A DNA stretch of 64,000 nucleotides from Cytospora piceicola (lineage: Eukaryota > Ascomycota > Sordariomycetes > Diaporthales > Cytosporaceae). Location of the stretch: assembly GCA_023375675.1 (NCBI GenBank), contig JALQBC010000026.1, positions 310,001-374,000 on the forward strand, in the 5' to 3' direction. Under the pieces are notes generated by a model. It had not been told where the DNA came from. It saw nothing but the letters and a program-made list of their open reading frames with translations, and searched no databases. The number at the start of each line of letters is the position of its first letter. The first letter of the stretch is position 1. A program made the position numbers and the translations under genes. Positions 34,302 to 46,663 of the stretch are shown piece after piece.

Positions 34302-36374
34302 ATGTCGGGAACAAAGTCAGCGACACCGCATGGAACAGAGTTACCAACTGAGGGATTCTTAAACCACTTTGTCATCATCCCACCCGAAGAACATCACATT
34401 CAACATGGAGATAACAATGCTAAGGACCCCGTTATTACATCCGAATTACCTTTGGCTGGTACTACATCGTCTAGAGCTAGGAGTGGCTTAACTGCACCAG
34501 AGGTCAATGAGCACCTCGTTGCAGAGAAGGAATCCAAAGAAGAAGAATTACCTAACACTACAGTCCATCCAGAGCCCACGGGTCATGACTCTGGAGCCTG
34601 CAAAGAGAGAGAGGATCTCTCTACGCTGCCAAAATGGAGAAAATGGGCCTTGTTTGCCTGCTCATGCCTGTTACAGTTCCTGCTGCAACTAGACATGGCT
34701 GCCGTTGCGGTGATACTGCCGGTACGTTGAAACCACATACACGATACATGTTCCGTGACTGAATATAGAGACTGATGGGGCCTATACCATTAGACAATAG
34801 CCGAAGACCTCAAAGCCTCCCAAATCCGCGTCTTCACCGTAGCCACCGGCTACTTTCTTGCCCAGACTGTCTTCCAGCTCGTCTTCTCCCACGTATCACA
34901 TGCCATTGGGCGGAAGTATGTTTATCTCTTCGGGGTGGCTCTCTTCCTGATCGGCACAGTAATCGCCGGCAAGAGCCCCGGGCCCGACACCTTGATCGGG
35001 GGTCGTGCCATACAAGGCATCGGGGCGGCTGGAATGTTCACCATGTCGGCCATCGTGGTGGTGGACATCATGCAGCCGCGGCAGCGGGCGGCCTGGACTG
35101 CCATTTCGCAGGCATCGGGGGCGCTGGGAAATATATGCGGTCCACTGTTGGCAGGCCTTCTAGTTACAAAGACTAATTTTGGATGGGTGAGTCTTCGATC
35201 CTGCTGACACGCACTCGCTCCCCTCCACACACATTCAACCACGATCATACCGCCCAAGTCACATGTCATCGACTGACATGACATAAAACAGCGCTCAGTC
35301 TTCTTCACGGAATCCTTCCTCGTAGGCCTGCTCTTCCTAGCCCTCATCTTCCTCCTCCCCAGCTGGCACAAGGGCCCCAGGCACCCCCTCCAAGAGCTCA
35401 GGCACTGCGACTGGGTCGGCATGCTCGCCTTCTTGGCCTGCTCCGTCGCCACCCTCGTCCCCATCACCATCGGCGGCTCCGTCCGGCCGTGGAGGTCCGG
35501 CCCCGTCCTCGGCTGCTTCGCCGCCGCCGCCGCCGCCCTCGCCTTCCTCGTCTACCACCAGCGGCACCTCGCCAGGCGGCCCGCCTTCCCGCGCCAGGTC
35601 TTCGGCCGCCCCGCCGCCAGCGCCGCCCTCCTCGGCAGCCTCGTCAGCGGCGCCCTCCTGTCCATGGTCTTCTACAACCTCGTGCTCTTCTGGGAGGGGG
35701 TCCGGCACCTCGCGGCCGCCCGCGTCGGCCGGATGCTCCTCTCCGTCACGCTCACGTACGCCGCGTCCGCCGCCCTGACGGGCGTCGCCATCCGGCTGAG
35801 CGGCCGCGTCCGCTGGGCCACCTTCCTCGGCGCCGCCCTGTCCACCCTCGGCCTGGGCCTCATGCAGCTCATGGGCGAGGGCACGCCCCCCGCGGCGCTG
35901 GTCGCCATCTGCGCCTGCGGCGGCGCCGGCTGCGGCGCCTTCCTCCCGGCCATGGTCAACACGCTCATCGCCAGCACCGACAGGGAGTGGCACTCGCACG
36001 CCGTCGCCACGCGCACGCTGCTGTACACGGCCGGCCAGTCCGTGGGCGTCTCGGCCGGGCTGGCCATCTTCACCAGCAACTTTAGGTACCAGAACAGGAG
36101 GGCCCACCAGGCCCACGAGGGGGGCATCAAGACGCCGCAGGACCTCATGCAGATGATCAAGGAGATGCCGCCCGAGGTCGTGGGGCTCATCAACAATGCG
36201 CTCAGGTGGGTGTGGGGGGTGGCATGTGTGCTGGCTTTTGTTGCTGGTGTCGTTACTTGTATCCCCTCGTGCCCTGAGCTGCCGAAGGATAGAAAGATAG
36301 GTGCTGCCGCTGCTGATGAGGAGAGTCAGGGCGGGGACAAAGAGAAGGTTAACGCTGTTAAACAGCGGGTTTAA
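34302..36374 (+). CDS. MFS transporter, DHA2 (14-TM) type
   Basis: Three exons, 34302-34721, 34794-35186 and 35292-36374, all in phase 0, give 631 residues. A polar N-terminal tail of about 110 residues precedes TM1 (KWALFACSCLLQFLLQLDMA). The TM1 acidic residue motif LDMAAVAVILP, TIAEDLKAS, motif A as HAIGRKYVYLFGV, the motif-B-like GGRAIQGIGAAGMF and the antiporter motif C region GALGNICGPLLAGLL identify the 14-TM drug:H+ antiporter group. These export toxins, drugs or siderophores from the plasma membrane; the substrate here is unknown. Exon 3 is strikingly GC-rich at third positions while exon 1 is not, so codon use changes sharply inside the gene. It converges on the beta-mannosidase gene with only 98 bp between stop codons. 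Confidence 0.92.
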
Positions 36375-36472
36375 TAGTGGGAAGATTGCTGTACCTAATT
36401 GAGCAATTCGTACATTGTATATAGACGCAATCAATGTTTTCACGCCACCCAGGTAGCGCCTGATCGAAATAT

Positions 36473-39034
36473 CTAGACCATGCCCAGATATCGAGTCTCA
36501 AACACCGTATCCTTCGTAGCCCCTTTCACACCGATAGTAACCACCTCACCTGGCACGATATCCACCAGGTTATCCTCGAACTTGACCCCGTCGTCCTCAC
36601 ACTCTACCGCTAGGCCCTTGATGGGAACCTCAGCGCTGACCTCAAGGGCAGTAAAGTCCTCTTTCAGAACGGCCTTGAGCTCTTTCGGCTTCTGCAGGTG
36701 CAGGTACTTCAGCGGTTCGGGCCAGTTGACGTATCTGGCGAGCTGCTCGCCCGTCTTCTTGCAGATGATATAGGCAGCGACCACCGTCTGGGCCTCCTCG
36801 CCCTTCCCGGGGTGCTCAACAGGGACATCCAATGCTACAATCTCCGTGGATCTGTTCTCATGCAGCACAATGTCCTCCTTTACCGTCTGGCTATATGTCT
36901 CCCTGCCGGTCTCCACGTCCCACGCCTTCAGGACACAGTCCGCCGTGACGTCCTCAAGCGTTAGGTTGCTCCCCCAGACCTCAATGACCGTGCTGACATC
37001 GACATCCACCCGCGTGTACTTGTCCCTCGGGTGCCGGTGCTCCCTCCTTGTAATCCCGATACTGAGCGGCGCCATCTCCCTCTTGACGGTGAAATAGGCA
37101 TGCTTCGGCCGCAGGTAGTAGTCCACGATCGCCCAGCTCGTCACGGGCCAGCAGTCGTTGATCTGCCAGACCAGCGCGCCCCCGCAGTACTCGCGGCCGG
37201 GCCCCCTCCACTGGCGCTTCCACAGCCGGTACGCGCTCGCCAGGCACTCGGCCTGCATGAGCTGGGTGCAGTAGACGAACTGCTCGAGCGGGTCCGGCGC
37301 GTACCGGAAGTTCTCCACCAGGTACAGCGCGATGCGCCGCTCGTGCCCGTCCGCCTTGTTGTGGAAGTCCACCGTGCTGCTCTGCGGGTAGCGGTCCGGG
37401 TCGTCTTTCCCCTGGGGGAGGTACGCGTCGATGGTCTTGACGTTCGGGAAGGCCTCCATGCCGAACTCGGACACGAAGCGACCGACCAGCTTATCGAAGT
37501 TCTGGTATTTCTCCTGCGAGCCGTGCCAGACATTCCACTGGTGCAGGTCGCCCACTGTCGGGTCGGAGGTTGGCTTGCCGCCGCCCCAGGGGCTGCCAAA
37601 GTGGTAGTATGTATCTGGAATGAGTGAGGCGCATACGTCGGCGAGGACTTTCTCGTAGATGTAGCGTGCAGGGAAGTCCGTCTTGAGCCAGGATTCAGCG
37701 TCTTTGTTCTCAAAGTCGTACGTCAGACCAGAGGACTCTTGATACTGGTAATCTTCATTATTGCCCGCCCAGATGACAATGCAAGGGTGGTGCCGGAGGA
37801 GCTTGACGTTCTCCTCGGCCTCGCGTTGGATGGACTTGAGGATCTCGGGGTGGGCTGGATAGTTGCCGCAGCCGAACATGAAGTCCTGCCAGACCAGGAT
37901 GCCGTACTCGTCGCAGGCGTCATAGAAGGCTTGGTCTTCGTAGATTCCGCCGCCCCATACGCGGATCATGAACTGATTTCCGTCTGCGACGAGCTTCACC
38001 CAGTCGTAATACCGCTGCCGGGTGATGCGAGGGAGGAAGTTGTCGGCGGGGATCCAGTCGCTTCCGCCGCAGTAGATGGGGATGTTGTTGACTTGAAAGA
38101 AGAAGGAGGTACCGGATTGTTCTTTCAGAGGCCGTTGGACGAGCTCAGCCCGACGCAGGCCAATCTTCTTACTTACGCTGTCGATGCTCTCATTATCTTC
38201 GGCGAGCAGGGTCGCCTCGACGGTATAGAGGGGCTGCTCGCCATATCGAACAGGGTACCACAACGAAGGACTGCTGATATGGAACGTCGCCTGCAGGTCG
38301 GCGCCTCCTTCAACCGTCTCGGATGCAACACTTTTGCCATTCAGAGAGACATCGAAGCGTATCTTGTTGGCTGTGCCTTCAACCTCAGCACGCGCGACGA
38401 CAGTTGCCGTCTTCAGGTCTTTCTCCACTGCCGTGTCAAAGTAAAGATCTGACAGGCGAGACTCGTAAACCTCGAGATGAATCGGCCTCCAGGGTCCACA
38501 GGTATTGAGGTTTGGCCCCCAATCCCAAGCGAACTCGTACTGTGCCTTCCTGACAGCCAGTCTAGAGTCGTCACCATTCCAGCATCCCCATTTGTGGTCG
38601 GGATGCTTCTCGACCTCCTTCCATCCTCTCAGATAAGCGCTGTCGAAGGTGATTGTCAACTCGTTTTCACCCTCCGTAACACTTGAGGTTACGTCCACCC
38701 GCTCGGGCGTGAACATGTTGTCAGACTCCAGTACCGTGGTGCCATTGAGGACGACTGTCGCAAAGGTATCTAGCCCGTCGAATGCCAGGACAGTTTTGCT
38801 GCCGCCAGGGACAACAGGTGCTGTAAAGGTTGTCCTGTAGATCCATCGTTTCTCGCCTATCCACTGGACTTCCAGTTCGTTCTTTCCAATGTAAGGGTCG
38901 GGGATGAGACCATGGTGCATGAGGTCGAGGTGAACGTTGGTTGGGAACTGGGACACTGGCAGGAATTTGGCATCCTCAATGTCGGCTTGTTTGAACTCCC
39001 AGTTCTTGTCGATGGGCAAGACGTTGCGTGCCAT
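36473..39034 (-). CDS. mndB: Beta-mannosidase B, GH2, intracellular
   Basis: 853 residues starting at MARNVLPIDKNWEFKQ, the usual start for this family. The frame continues 51 codons upstream to another ATG, but that part is low-complexity and unlike the family. It removes terminal beta-1,4-mannose from the non-reducing end of manno-oligosaccharides. Visible features are the N-terminal sugar-binding domain (NGTTVLESDNMFTPERVDVT), the immunoglobulin-like domain, and the TIM barrel with MIRVWGGGIYEDQAFYDACD. The acid/base Glu lies in VIWAGNNEDYQ (about residue 428) and the nucleophile Glu in VSEFGMEAFP (about 522). A late Trp-rich segment GGALVWQINDCWPVTSWA follows. There is no signal peptide, which separates this B clade from secreted beta-mannosidase A. 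Confidence 0.93.
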   Translation of the reverse strand: MARNVLPIDKNWEFKQADIEDAKFLPVSQFPTNVHLDLMHHGLIPDPYIGKNELEVQWIGEKRWIYRTTFTAPVVPGGSKTVLAFDGLDTFATVVLNGTTVLESDNMFTPERVDVTSSVTEGENELTITFDSAYLRGWKEVEKHPDHKWGCWNGDDSRLAVRKAQYEFAWDWGPNLNTCGPWRPIHLEVYESRLSDLYFDTAVEKDLKTATVVARAEVEGTANKIRFDVSLNGKSVASETVEGGADLQATFHISSPSLWYPVRYGEQPLYTVEATLLAEDNESIDSVSKKIGLRRAELVQRPLKEQSGTSFFFQVNNIPIYCGGSDWIPADNFLPRITRQRYYDWVKLVADGNQFMIRVWGGGIYEDQAFYDACDEYGILVWQDFMFGCGNYPAHPEILKSIQREAEENVKLLRHHPCIVIWAGNNEDYQYQESSGLTYDFENKDAESWLKTDFPARYIYEKVLADVCASLIPDTYYHFGSPWGGGKPTSDPTVGDLHQWNVWHGSQEKYQNFDKLVGRFVSEFGMEAFPNVKTIDAYLPQGKDDPDRYPQSSTVDFHNKADGHERRIALYLVENFRYAPDPLEQFVYCTQLMQAECLASAYRLWKRQWRGPGREYCGGALVWQINDCWPVTSWAIVDYYLRPKHAYFTVKREMAPLSIGITRREHRHPRDKYTRVDVDVSTVIEVWGSNLTLEDVTADCVLKAWDVETGRETYSQTVKEDIVLHENRSTEIVALDVPVEHPGKGEEAQTVVAAYIICKKTGEQLARYVNWPEPLKYLHLQKPKELKAVLKEDFTALEVSAEVPIKGLAVECEDDGVKFEDNLVDIVPGEVVTIGVKGATKDTVFETRYLGMV

Positions 39035-40199
39035 TGTGAGACCTGGCTGGTTTGGGCGGTGATGAGTGCTGGTGGATGATAATGTTGCCAGGACCAGTTC
39101 TGGACCACTTGGAGGTAATGTTGGCTCTGATGAGTGAGCACCTCCTTTGGAAGCTGTCCCCCTCGCTGGCAAAGTGAGCCTGGCCATGGCTATTTATGGT
39201 ATAAGTTCGGTAGCCAGCAGAAATCCTTTGGAAGTGTCGTTGGAGAAGTTGGTGGCTTCCCTTCTCCGGTTCAATGTACCTAAGTAGTTTGCCGCAACTC
39301 AAGGGGGGCCGTGACCCCGTAAATCCCCTCCTTCACCTATCACCATCTGCAGCCGAAGGTACGCCCGGGACGAAAGGAGGGGGTGGTGTGGGCTTGCCGG
39401 GGTGATATCACAGTTCTGCCGAGTTATTCCCTGTGCTCGAATTGGCCTCGCCATATTTCTTCCGCTGGTTGGGTCACAAAAACTCAGCTAAACCTGTCTC
39501 TCCCAGCCATGTCACATTTGCAGTAAGTCCATGCCGGAATATCGGGAATACTTCCCTTTTATCCTTGGCATTGCTTCGATCTCGTCAGTTTTCTGGAGAT
39601 CTGCCTGTTGTCGTCAATTCAAAGTCTTGTCACTACTGCAGCATCAAGATCGAGGATCCTTGGTAACAGTTGTAAGTGGACGGATGAAATGTATCCGCAT
39701 GTCTTCCTTTGGACTGCTCGGGTAAGACTGCTGAACGCTTTGACGATCATGGCCTCATTGACTTTCCAACACCCGACCCACTTCTGCTGTACAGTACAAG
39801 GAAGGCTAAGAGTCCCCGACTGCGAAGATATCAGCAGCTCGAGGCCACCCCTGGGTTGAATGTGTCAACATCAAATACGCTATCACGGGGCTCTTGACAG
39901 CTATTATGCTTCTCTTGCCTCTTACCCGGGAAAACATGACATGACCTCGCATCTAACGATTGAAAGCGACAGCAAAGTACAAGATAAACCCAGCAAACCC
40001 GGCCTGTAGACGCCCAGCTTTTGCCTGTCTCTGATTTGGGTAACAGTCCCCTCTTCCGTGTGAAAGAAATCATTCCCAAACGCCACATGACCCTTCTATC
40101 GCCGTGAAAACAAAATCCGCTCAGAATGAAAGACGACAGGGCAATAACCTGGTTGAAACAAGACGATCATTACCCCCACCAACCAGGCCAACGGGAATC
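39035..40199. other. Intergenic, nothing recognised
   Basis: Promoter side of the beta-mannosidase gene and the 3' region of the Rab gene. No coding frame with domain-like content. Confidence 0.5.
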
Positions 40200-41545
<1,346 letters not shown>

Positions 41546-42906
41546 GTTCGTTGTGTCTGTCGGTCTGCTTGTATTTTTGGCTGCTTGCTGTCCTATCAAC
41601 GAAATGGCTGACGTCGGGGAGGTTCTGTACCCAAAAGGAGGGAAAAAAGAGAGGCACGGCAGAAATTAGGACCGTTACACACACACACAGAGGGAGAGAG
41701 AGAGACAGAGCGAAATAGAAAGACGTCACGCGAGTGGATCAAGACCGTTGCTGTTCATTATTACTGATCAAGCGTGCAGCGAGATTGGCGTCATGCTCAC
41801 CACCTCGCAATCGACGACCTAAGGACGCAGCCCACACTTGTTTCAGTTGCTCCAGCGTGCTTATCTTTAGAACCGATAGGCTTTGCTACCGGGACTGCAG
41901 GGGTGGTGCAGGGGACCCATCAGCGGGCCGATCTTTTGCTGAGCTGTCAGTGTCACGCTACCCTTGTCTTGACAGCTGGCTGGCTGCTGTTGTCAGATTA
42001 CACCGGCAATCGGCTTGACTACTTACACAGTAGACAATCTGACAAACAGATACGAAGTCGCAGAAATACTGGTACCTAAGGGCCACTGTGAGTGCCTTCA
42101 AGAACTCAAGTCGTCCCAGCGTCCACTCGACGACCATGGGCATACTGTAGAAAAAGATCAAATACTCCCCTCCTGCCTCCCAGCACTTCCAGATTCATCT
42201 CGTCAGTTGTTCCACCCAACCCGCTGGCACACATTCCCCCTTGCACCCCCCCTAGCCATCAGGGTTGAACCTGGTATGAAGATCCATGATAATGAGCGGG
42301 TACGGCGCGTACCACGTAAGAGACCCCATCAACGGGTAAGGTGTGTCATTGATGAAGGGGGTGTACCACAGTAATTGATTCGAGGTCATGGATCATCAAA
42401 GGAAGAATGTCCCTGAAATCTCACGGTAGCTACCCAGGTATATACCTACTGTTTAGGTACTAAGTAGTTGAGACAGCCAGAACACACAATTAATCCATAC
42501 AGGGTATTTCCATACAGCCCTCGCAAGTGCTGTAGCAGTCAACCTGGACAATCCGGGCGAAAGCCACACACCCGTTCAACGTGAAGTCTAAGAATCCATT
42601 TGTCATGTGTCCTACTACCTAGGTAGCACTGAAGAAAGTAGGTCTATCTCATCCTACCCGGATGACTCTTGCTCTTCGTCACAAAAACATCGCATCCCAT
42701 CCGATGTCCTTCAACTTGCATTCATTGGGCCCCAATGCGTATTGTCTGCACCAGGCCCAGCAGCCCCCTCCAAGGCAAAGGCCAAGGCAGATTCAAGGCA
42801 TATGATAGAAAAACCGCATCTTACATGCTGTAGACAGCTTCCATAGAAGCACAACTATCGAGCTCCAACACCTGGGCGTGGAGTGCTGCCACCTTGCCCA
42901 GGTCCC
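41546..42906. other. Intergenic, simple-sequence tracts
   Basis: Promoter side of the Rab gene, with (CA)n and (GA)n tracts near 41680-41710 and TACCTAGGTA at 42616-42625. No supported gene. Confidence 0.5.
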
Positions 42907-44247
42907 TTAGAAGCAGATCAGAGGCCACTTGTCTTCCCGCCTGAGAGCCACCCGCATGTCTTCCCGACCCTCGAAAGAGATCTTACCATTCTGGTCCCGC
43001 CTCGCATGCCAATTGCTAGGCCAGTTGGAGCGAACAGTCATCATCTCGAGCTGAGGTATGTTGGCAAGGTATCTCATTGCGATGAATTTGTACGTCCATG
43101 GCTTCTGGTCGAACAAGTCCACCTCGCCAGGTCCGGGTCGCCAAGTGATGGAAAACCTCTTGAGGTACGGTAACTGTGATCGGATCTCGCTGCATTGACG
43201 ATCAATGAACTACTAATTTTAGCCTTATACGATATATATGGACAGTCCTTAGCGATCAATTTACTCACTTCGGTTCGCATGGTGGGGTCTATGCATCCCG
43301 CAAACGTGGCGTAAGAGTCAAGGACGAGCCTCTCCAGATTAGGAAACCCCTGAGTGAATTCTTCGAGATTAAATTCATCGTGATCAAGTTCTGCGAAGGT
43401 AGGAGCTCGTAGTCGGGTAAGGGTCGAACCATGAGGGGTTAGCAGCCAGCCTGTGGGATCACCGGAGAACCGGTCATAGTAGTGTGCGTGCCGAAGAGTC
43501 AACGGGTCACAATGCGAGATGATGAATCCTACACCGCTGGTTGTGGGCTCATAAAGCATTATCGACTTGGTCCGAAGCTTCTGAACAGCAGGCAACTGGT
43601 CTTTGAGCTGGGTTATTTGCTCTGAGCTCAGTCCACGCAAGTCCAGTGACAGCCCTTCCGCCAGCCGAGCTTCAGGTCGGAGGTTTAGTGCGTGGAAGAT
43701 CCCAACAAGCTCGTTGACTATGGTGCTGGGTTGTCGCCGGGTGATAATGGTGTCGTCGTCTCGTGGGTAGTTCGCCTCGTGTTCAAAACCATCATCTGCA
43801 AACGGGTGTGGAAATGATAGGGGGCCCTTCCACGTTGGCACTTCAGGTCCCTGGAGAATATGCACTGTGATGAACCTGGAAGAACACGTTAGCCAAGTTC
43901 CACAGGCGTGTACATGATCCAGATCAAGGTCTGTCCCAATCTCACCTTGCAGCTTTGATTGCAGAGATTGGATACTTCTCTGTAGGGCAGTCGCAAAAGA
44001 TGCGTTGGCCATCTAATAGGTAACCGAGATAGCGCGAGGCGTCGCGTTGGGATTTCGCGATTCTGATGTCACGGAATCGTGTATAACCCACGAGGCTAGC
44101 AAAGCGCTTGCTAGTCTGGCGCAGACTGCAAGCTGAATTAATGTCCAGGTGCTGGATCATTCTGCAAAGAACCTTGTTGGGAAAATCAGGAAGAATTGCT
44201 GGGGACAAGGCTGCCACCCTTGTGGGCTGTCCTGGTGGTGCCGCCAT
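42907..44247 (-). CDS. F-box domain protein
   Basis: Three exons, 44247-43946, 43875-43269 and 43185-42907, give 395 residues. Intron 1 is a clear GTGAGA...TTCCAG. Intron 2 (GTGAGT...GCGAG) has an atypical acceptor, chosen because it restores the frame for RSQLPYLKRFSITWRPGPGE; a downstream CACAG in the same frame is an alternative. The N-terminus holds an F-box (about residues 20-60: ILPDFPNKVLCRMIQHLD, CSLRQTSKRFASLVG), which binds Skp1 in SCF ubiquitin ligases. The rest has Leu-rich segments such as LSLDLRGLSSEQITQLKDQL and FPNLERLVLDSYATF that fit the irregular repeats of fungal F-box proteins. The target is unknown. Confidence 0.82.
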
Positions 44248-44565
44248 GACGCAGGCACAACTAGGTGATTGTTACGATGAAGAGTTTACAGGTTGGGGGG
44301 AGAAAATAGTAGGTGGAAGGATGCGGAGGTGGTTCAGAGATTGGCAGAGAGTTCCAAGGTTGTGACTGTTAAAGAGCCCAATCTTTATGGATTGGAGAAT
44401 GAAACTTTAGTCGACGCACCTGAGTTTCGAAATATTCATGTTGCTGGGAGCGAGGCAGGAAGGGTAGGCCATTGGTTTTCATTCTGTATGTGATTGCAAG
44501 ACAAAGCAAGCATATAAATGAGAACTATATCAGGTTTGTGTGGGTGGTCGGGGCAAAATAATACC

Positions 44566-45416
44566 TACTTAAGTACTTAAGCCCTAGAGCAGGTTGTAAA
44601 GTATTAAACAAGCTGATCAGAGCTTTTAACGATATTAATATAATAGATATAACTACTAGTAGACTAAATAAAACGGTATTTATATGTTTATTTATTTATT
44701 TATCTAGTAGAATCCCTGCTAAGTAATTATAAAACTTTAGAGCCTGTTTAGTATTATAGACATTATAAGAGAAGTAACTAAACACTAGCTATACTAATAA
44801 GTAATTACTGGTTTTATAAGTATAATAAATAAGCTACCCTACCTATTATTTAAGGAACTGTTTAAGTAAAGTATATAGCATTATATAAAAATAATTATAG
44901 ATACTACTACTATAGCCTTATATAGTAATTAGTATAGACTTAGCTATTTCTTAACTATAAATATATAAGATTTGTCCTTTTAGTTTGCTATAGGATTTAT
45001 CTCTGTAATAAATTGTAGTAGGCTAGTTGCACACAACACTATAATAGCCATGTTTACTTAAACAGCATATTAAGTTAGCTGAACTGTCTTACTAAAGGAA
45101 AGTTACTCGAAAGCTATTATAAACTCACCTAATCTCCGAGACGGGGTCACAGGAGGGAGGGGGGGCAACTGCGTGATCCTAAACAGTATCTTTACTATGT
45201 TATCGAATAACAAACTGTGTAAGACGGACCATACTCGCTTTACAGGCACTGTACCTATTAAATTTAGCTTCACTGCGGACTTACTATGCATACACGTATC
45301 AGTAATAGGGTATACACTTACACTAATCCAGCTGCAAACACGGCAAACAGACTATTCTTACGCACTTGAGGCAGCCATAAGTTCAGCATGAGCGGCATAG
45401 GTAATATACTTAAGTA
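44566..45416. repeat. AT-rich block bounded by TACTTAAGTA
   Basis: An abrupt block of very AT-rich sequence full of TA dinucleotides, flanked on both sides by the 10-bp palindrome TACTTAAGTA (44566-44575 and 45407-45416). The surrounding genes are GC-rich. This is the look of RIP. Part of it is a relic of the deaminase-like sequence at 48.1 kb. Confidence 0.75.
44571..45060 (+). pseudogene. AT-degraded copy of the deaminase-like gene
   Basis: The start aligns with 48126 onward: ACTTAAGCCCTAGAGCAGG here versus ACTTAAGACCTGGAGTAGG there. The translation keeps VL.KL..AF...; TT.RLN/DKT/RTF; and, further on, a TACTAT...AGT...TATTTCTTA trace of the region coding YYECHAEKQLVAYFL. Differences are mostly C to T and G to A with respect to the better copy, and stops are everywhere. 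This is a relic, not a gene. Confidence 0.65.
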
Positions 45417-45444
45417 AGTATTCAAAAATCCGTTACAACGTTAA

Positions 45445-45744
45445 ATGCCGATTAGACGAGCTGAACCAGGCCGCCGATATCATTGCAGATTTAAAATGAA
45501 CCCGCTGCAACCAGTTGACGCCGATGCATTCTATAACCGCTGCTATCCCGACATATACTCTGGAATTAGATGCCGTAAGAGCTGCTTCTATGAGATGTTA
45601 AATGGATCCAAGGGAAATTACACTTTCTGCCCGGTGGACGATGTTAATATGGCAGCAGAAACATATCTGCGGAAGGTAGAGAGTATATTGCCTGAGGTAC
45701 CCTCAAAAAAATCTCATCGCAAGGTAAGAAGCCCACTTCTATAG
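45445..45744 (+). CDS. Uncertain small Cys-containing ORF next to RIP block
   Basis: 99 residues from an ATG. It has normal codon composition beside an AT-rich block, four spaced Cys (CYPDIYSGIRCRKSCF, FCPVDD) and a candidate GTAAGA donor near its end, so it may be the first part of a spliced gene or a relic. A later frame (45926-46114) could belong to it. No family recognised. Confidence 0.3.
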   Translation: MPIRRAEPGRRYHCRFKMNPLQPVDADAFYNRCYPDIYSGIRCRKSCFYEMLNGSKGNYTFCPVDDVNMAAETYLRKVESILPEVPSKKSHRKVRSPLL

Positions 45745-46663
45745 TCTCAGGCTCCTCGGGGTCCTGTAGGATCGCCCCTTCGTGCAAAGGCCCATCAACA
45801 CAGAGCTGCAGAGCTGCATCCTACGCGTCGCTAGAGGGCAGTAACGCTGCATCTGGAATAGAGCCGTTGGTAAGTCTAGGTATGCATCTTCTCAGATAAC
45901 CTGTTAGGTAGAGACTCTACTGTGGATGTTGTTCGACAACAAATATGTACAGTATTACGCTCTTACCGGATCTGTGATAACTGCAGATCTGCGCATCCCG
46001 CCGAGCCGCCAGGGCTGCGCGGGCCCTCGGAAGATGTTCGACGATGCTAGGTTCCCGGGCTGTTGGTTCTGGATCCGCTACATGCCCGCATTAGCAAAAG
46101 TTAATGATGAGTAGATCAATTTGTGCTGGCGTGTCAGCCGAGATCCGCATCGGAAGTGGATACTCGCAGTACAAGATGGTCAACTGGTCAGCACAAGCTC
46201 CAATACTATCAGAATACATAGGCTCGCATACGAAAAAAGAGCCAAGTTCTCGACATCTTGGTATATATGATACAAGGTTGATTACAGGTGGACATAATCG
46301 GTGACCTTGCCCCCTGAAGTTGTCCGAGTGGTACCTGGTACGTAATCGGTTGATAAATTGACATGCCAACGCAAGTGGGCCATCGCCCTCGTACCTGCGT
46401 GTTGGTGCAATTTTGCAGATACACGCTTTAGCCAGGCGCCCATCCATTTGTTTTTACAGAGTTGCGCTTTTATTATCTTGTTCCCTGCGGATAAGCCAGC
46501 GCGGCTCTAGTATATTAATTAGGTGGCCGCGGTGAAGAATACCTACCCACTCGCATTCTCAACCTTTAAGTTCTTGCGCAAGCTTGTTATCAAACGCAAA
46601 GCCACGCCAACCAAATAACACATCTTGCGGCAGCTCAGCACATATTCTTTCCACATTGTCACA
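45745..46663. other. Intergenic, promoter of Erg26-like gene
   Basis: Possible decayed coding traces to about 46114; otherwise the promoter and leader of the next gene. No element can be named. Confidence 0.45.
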
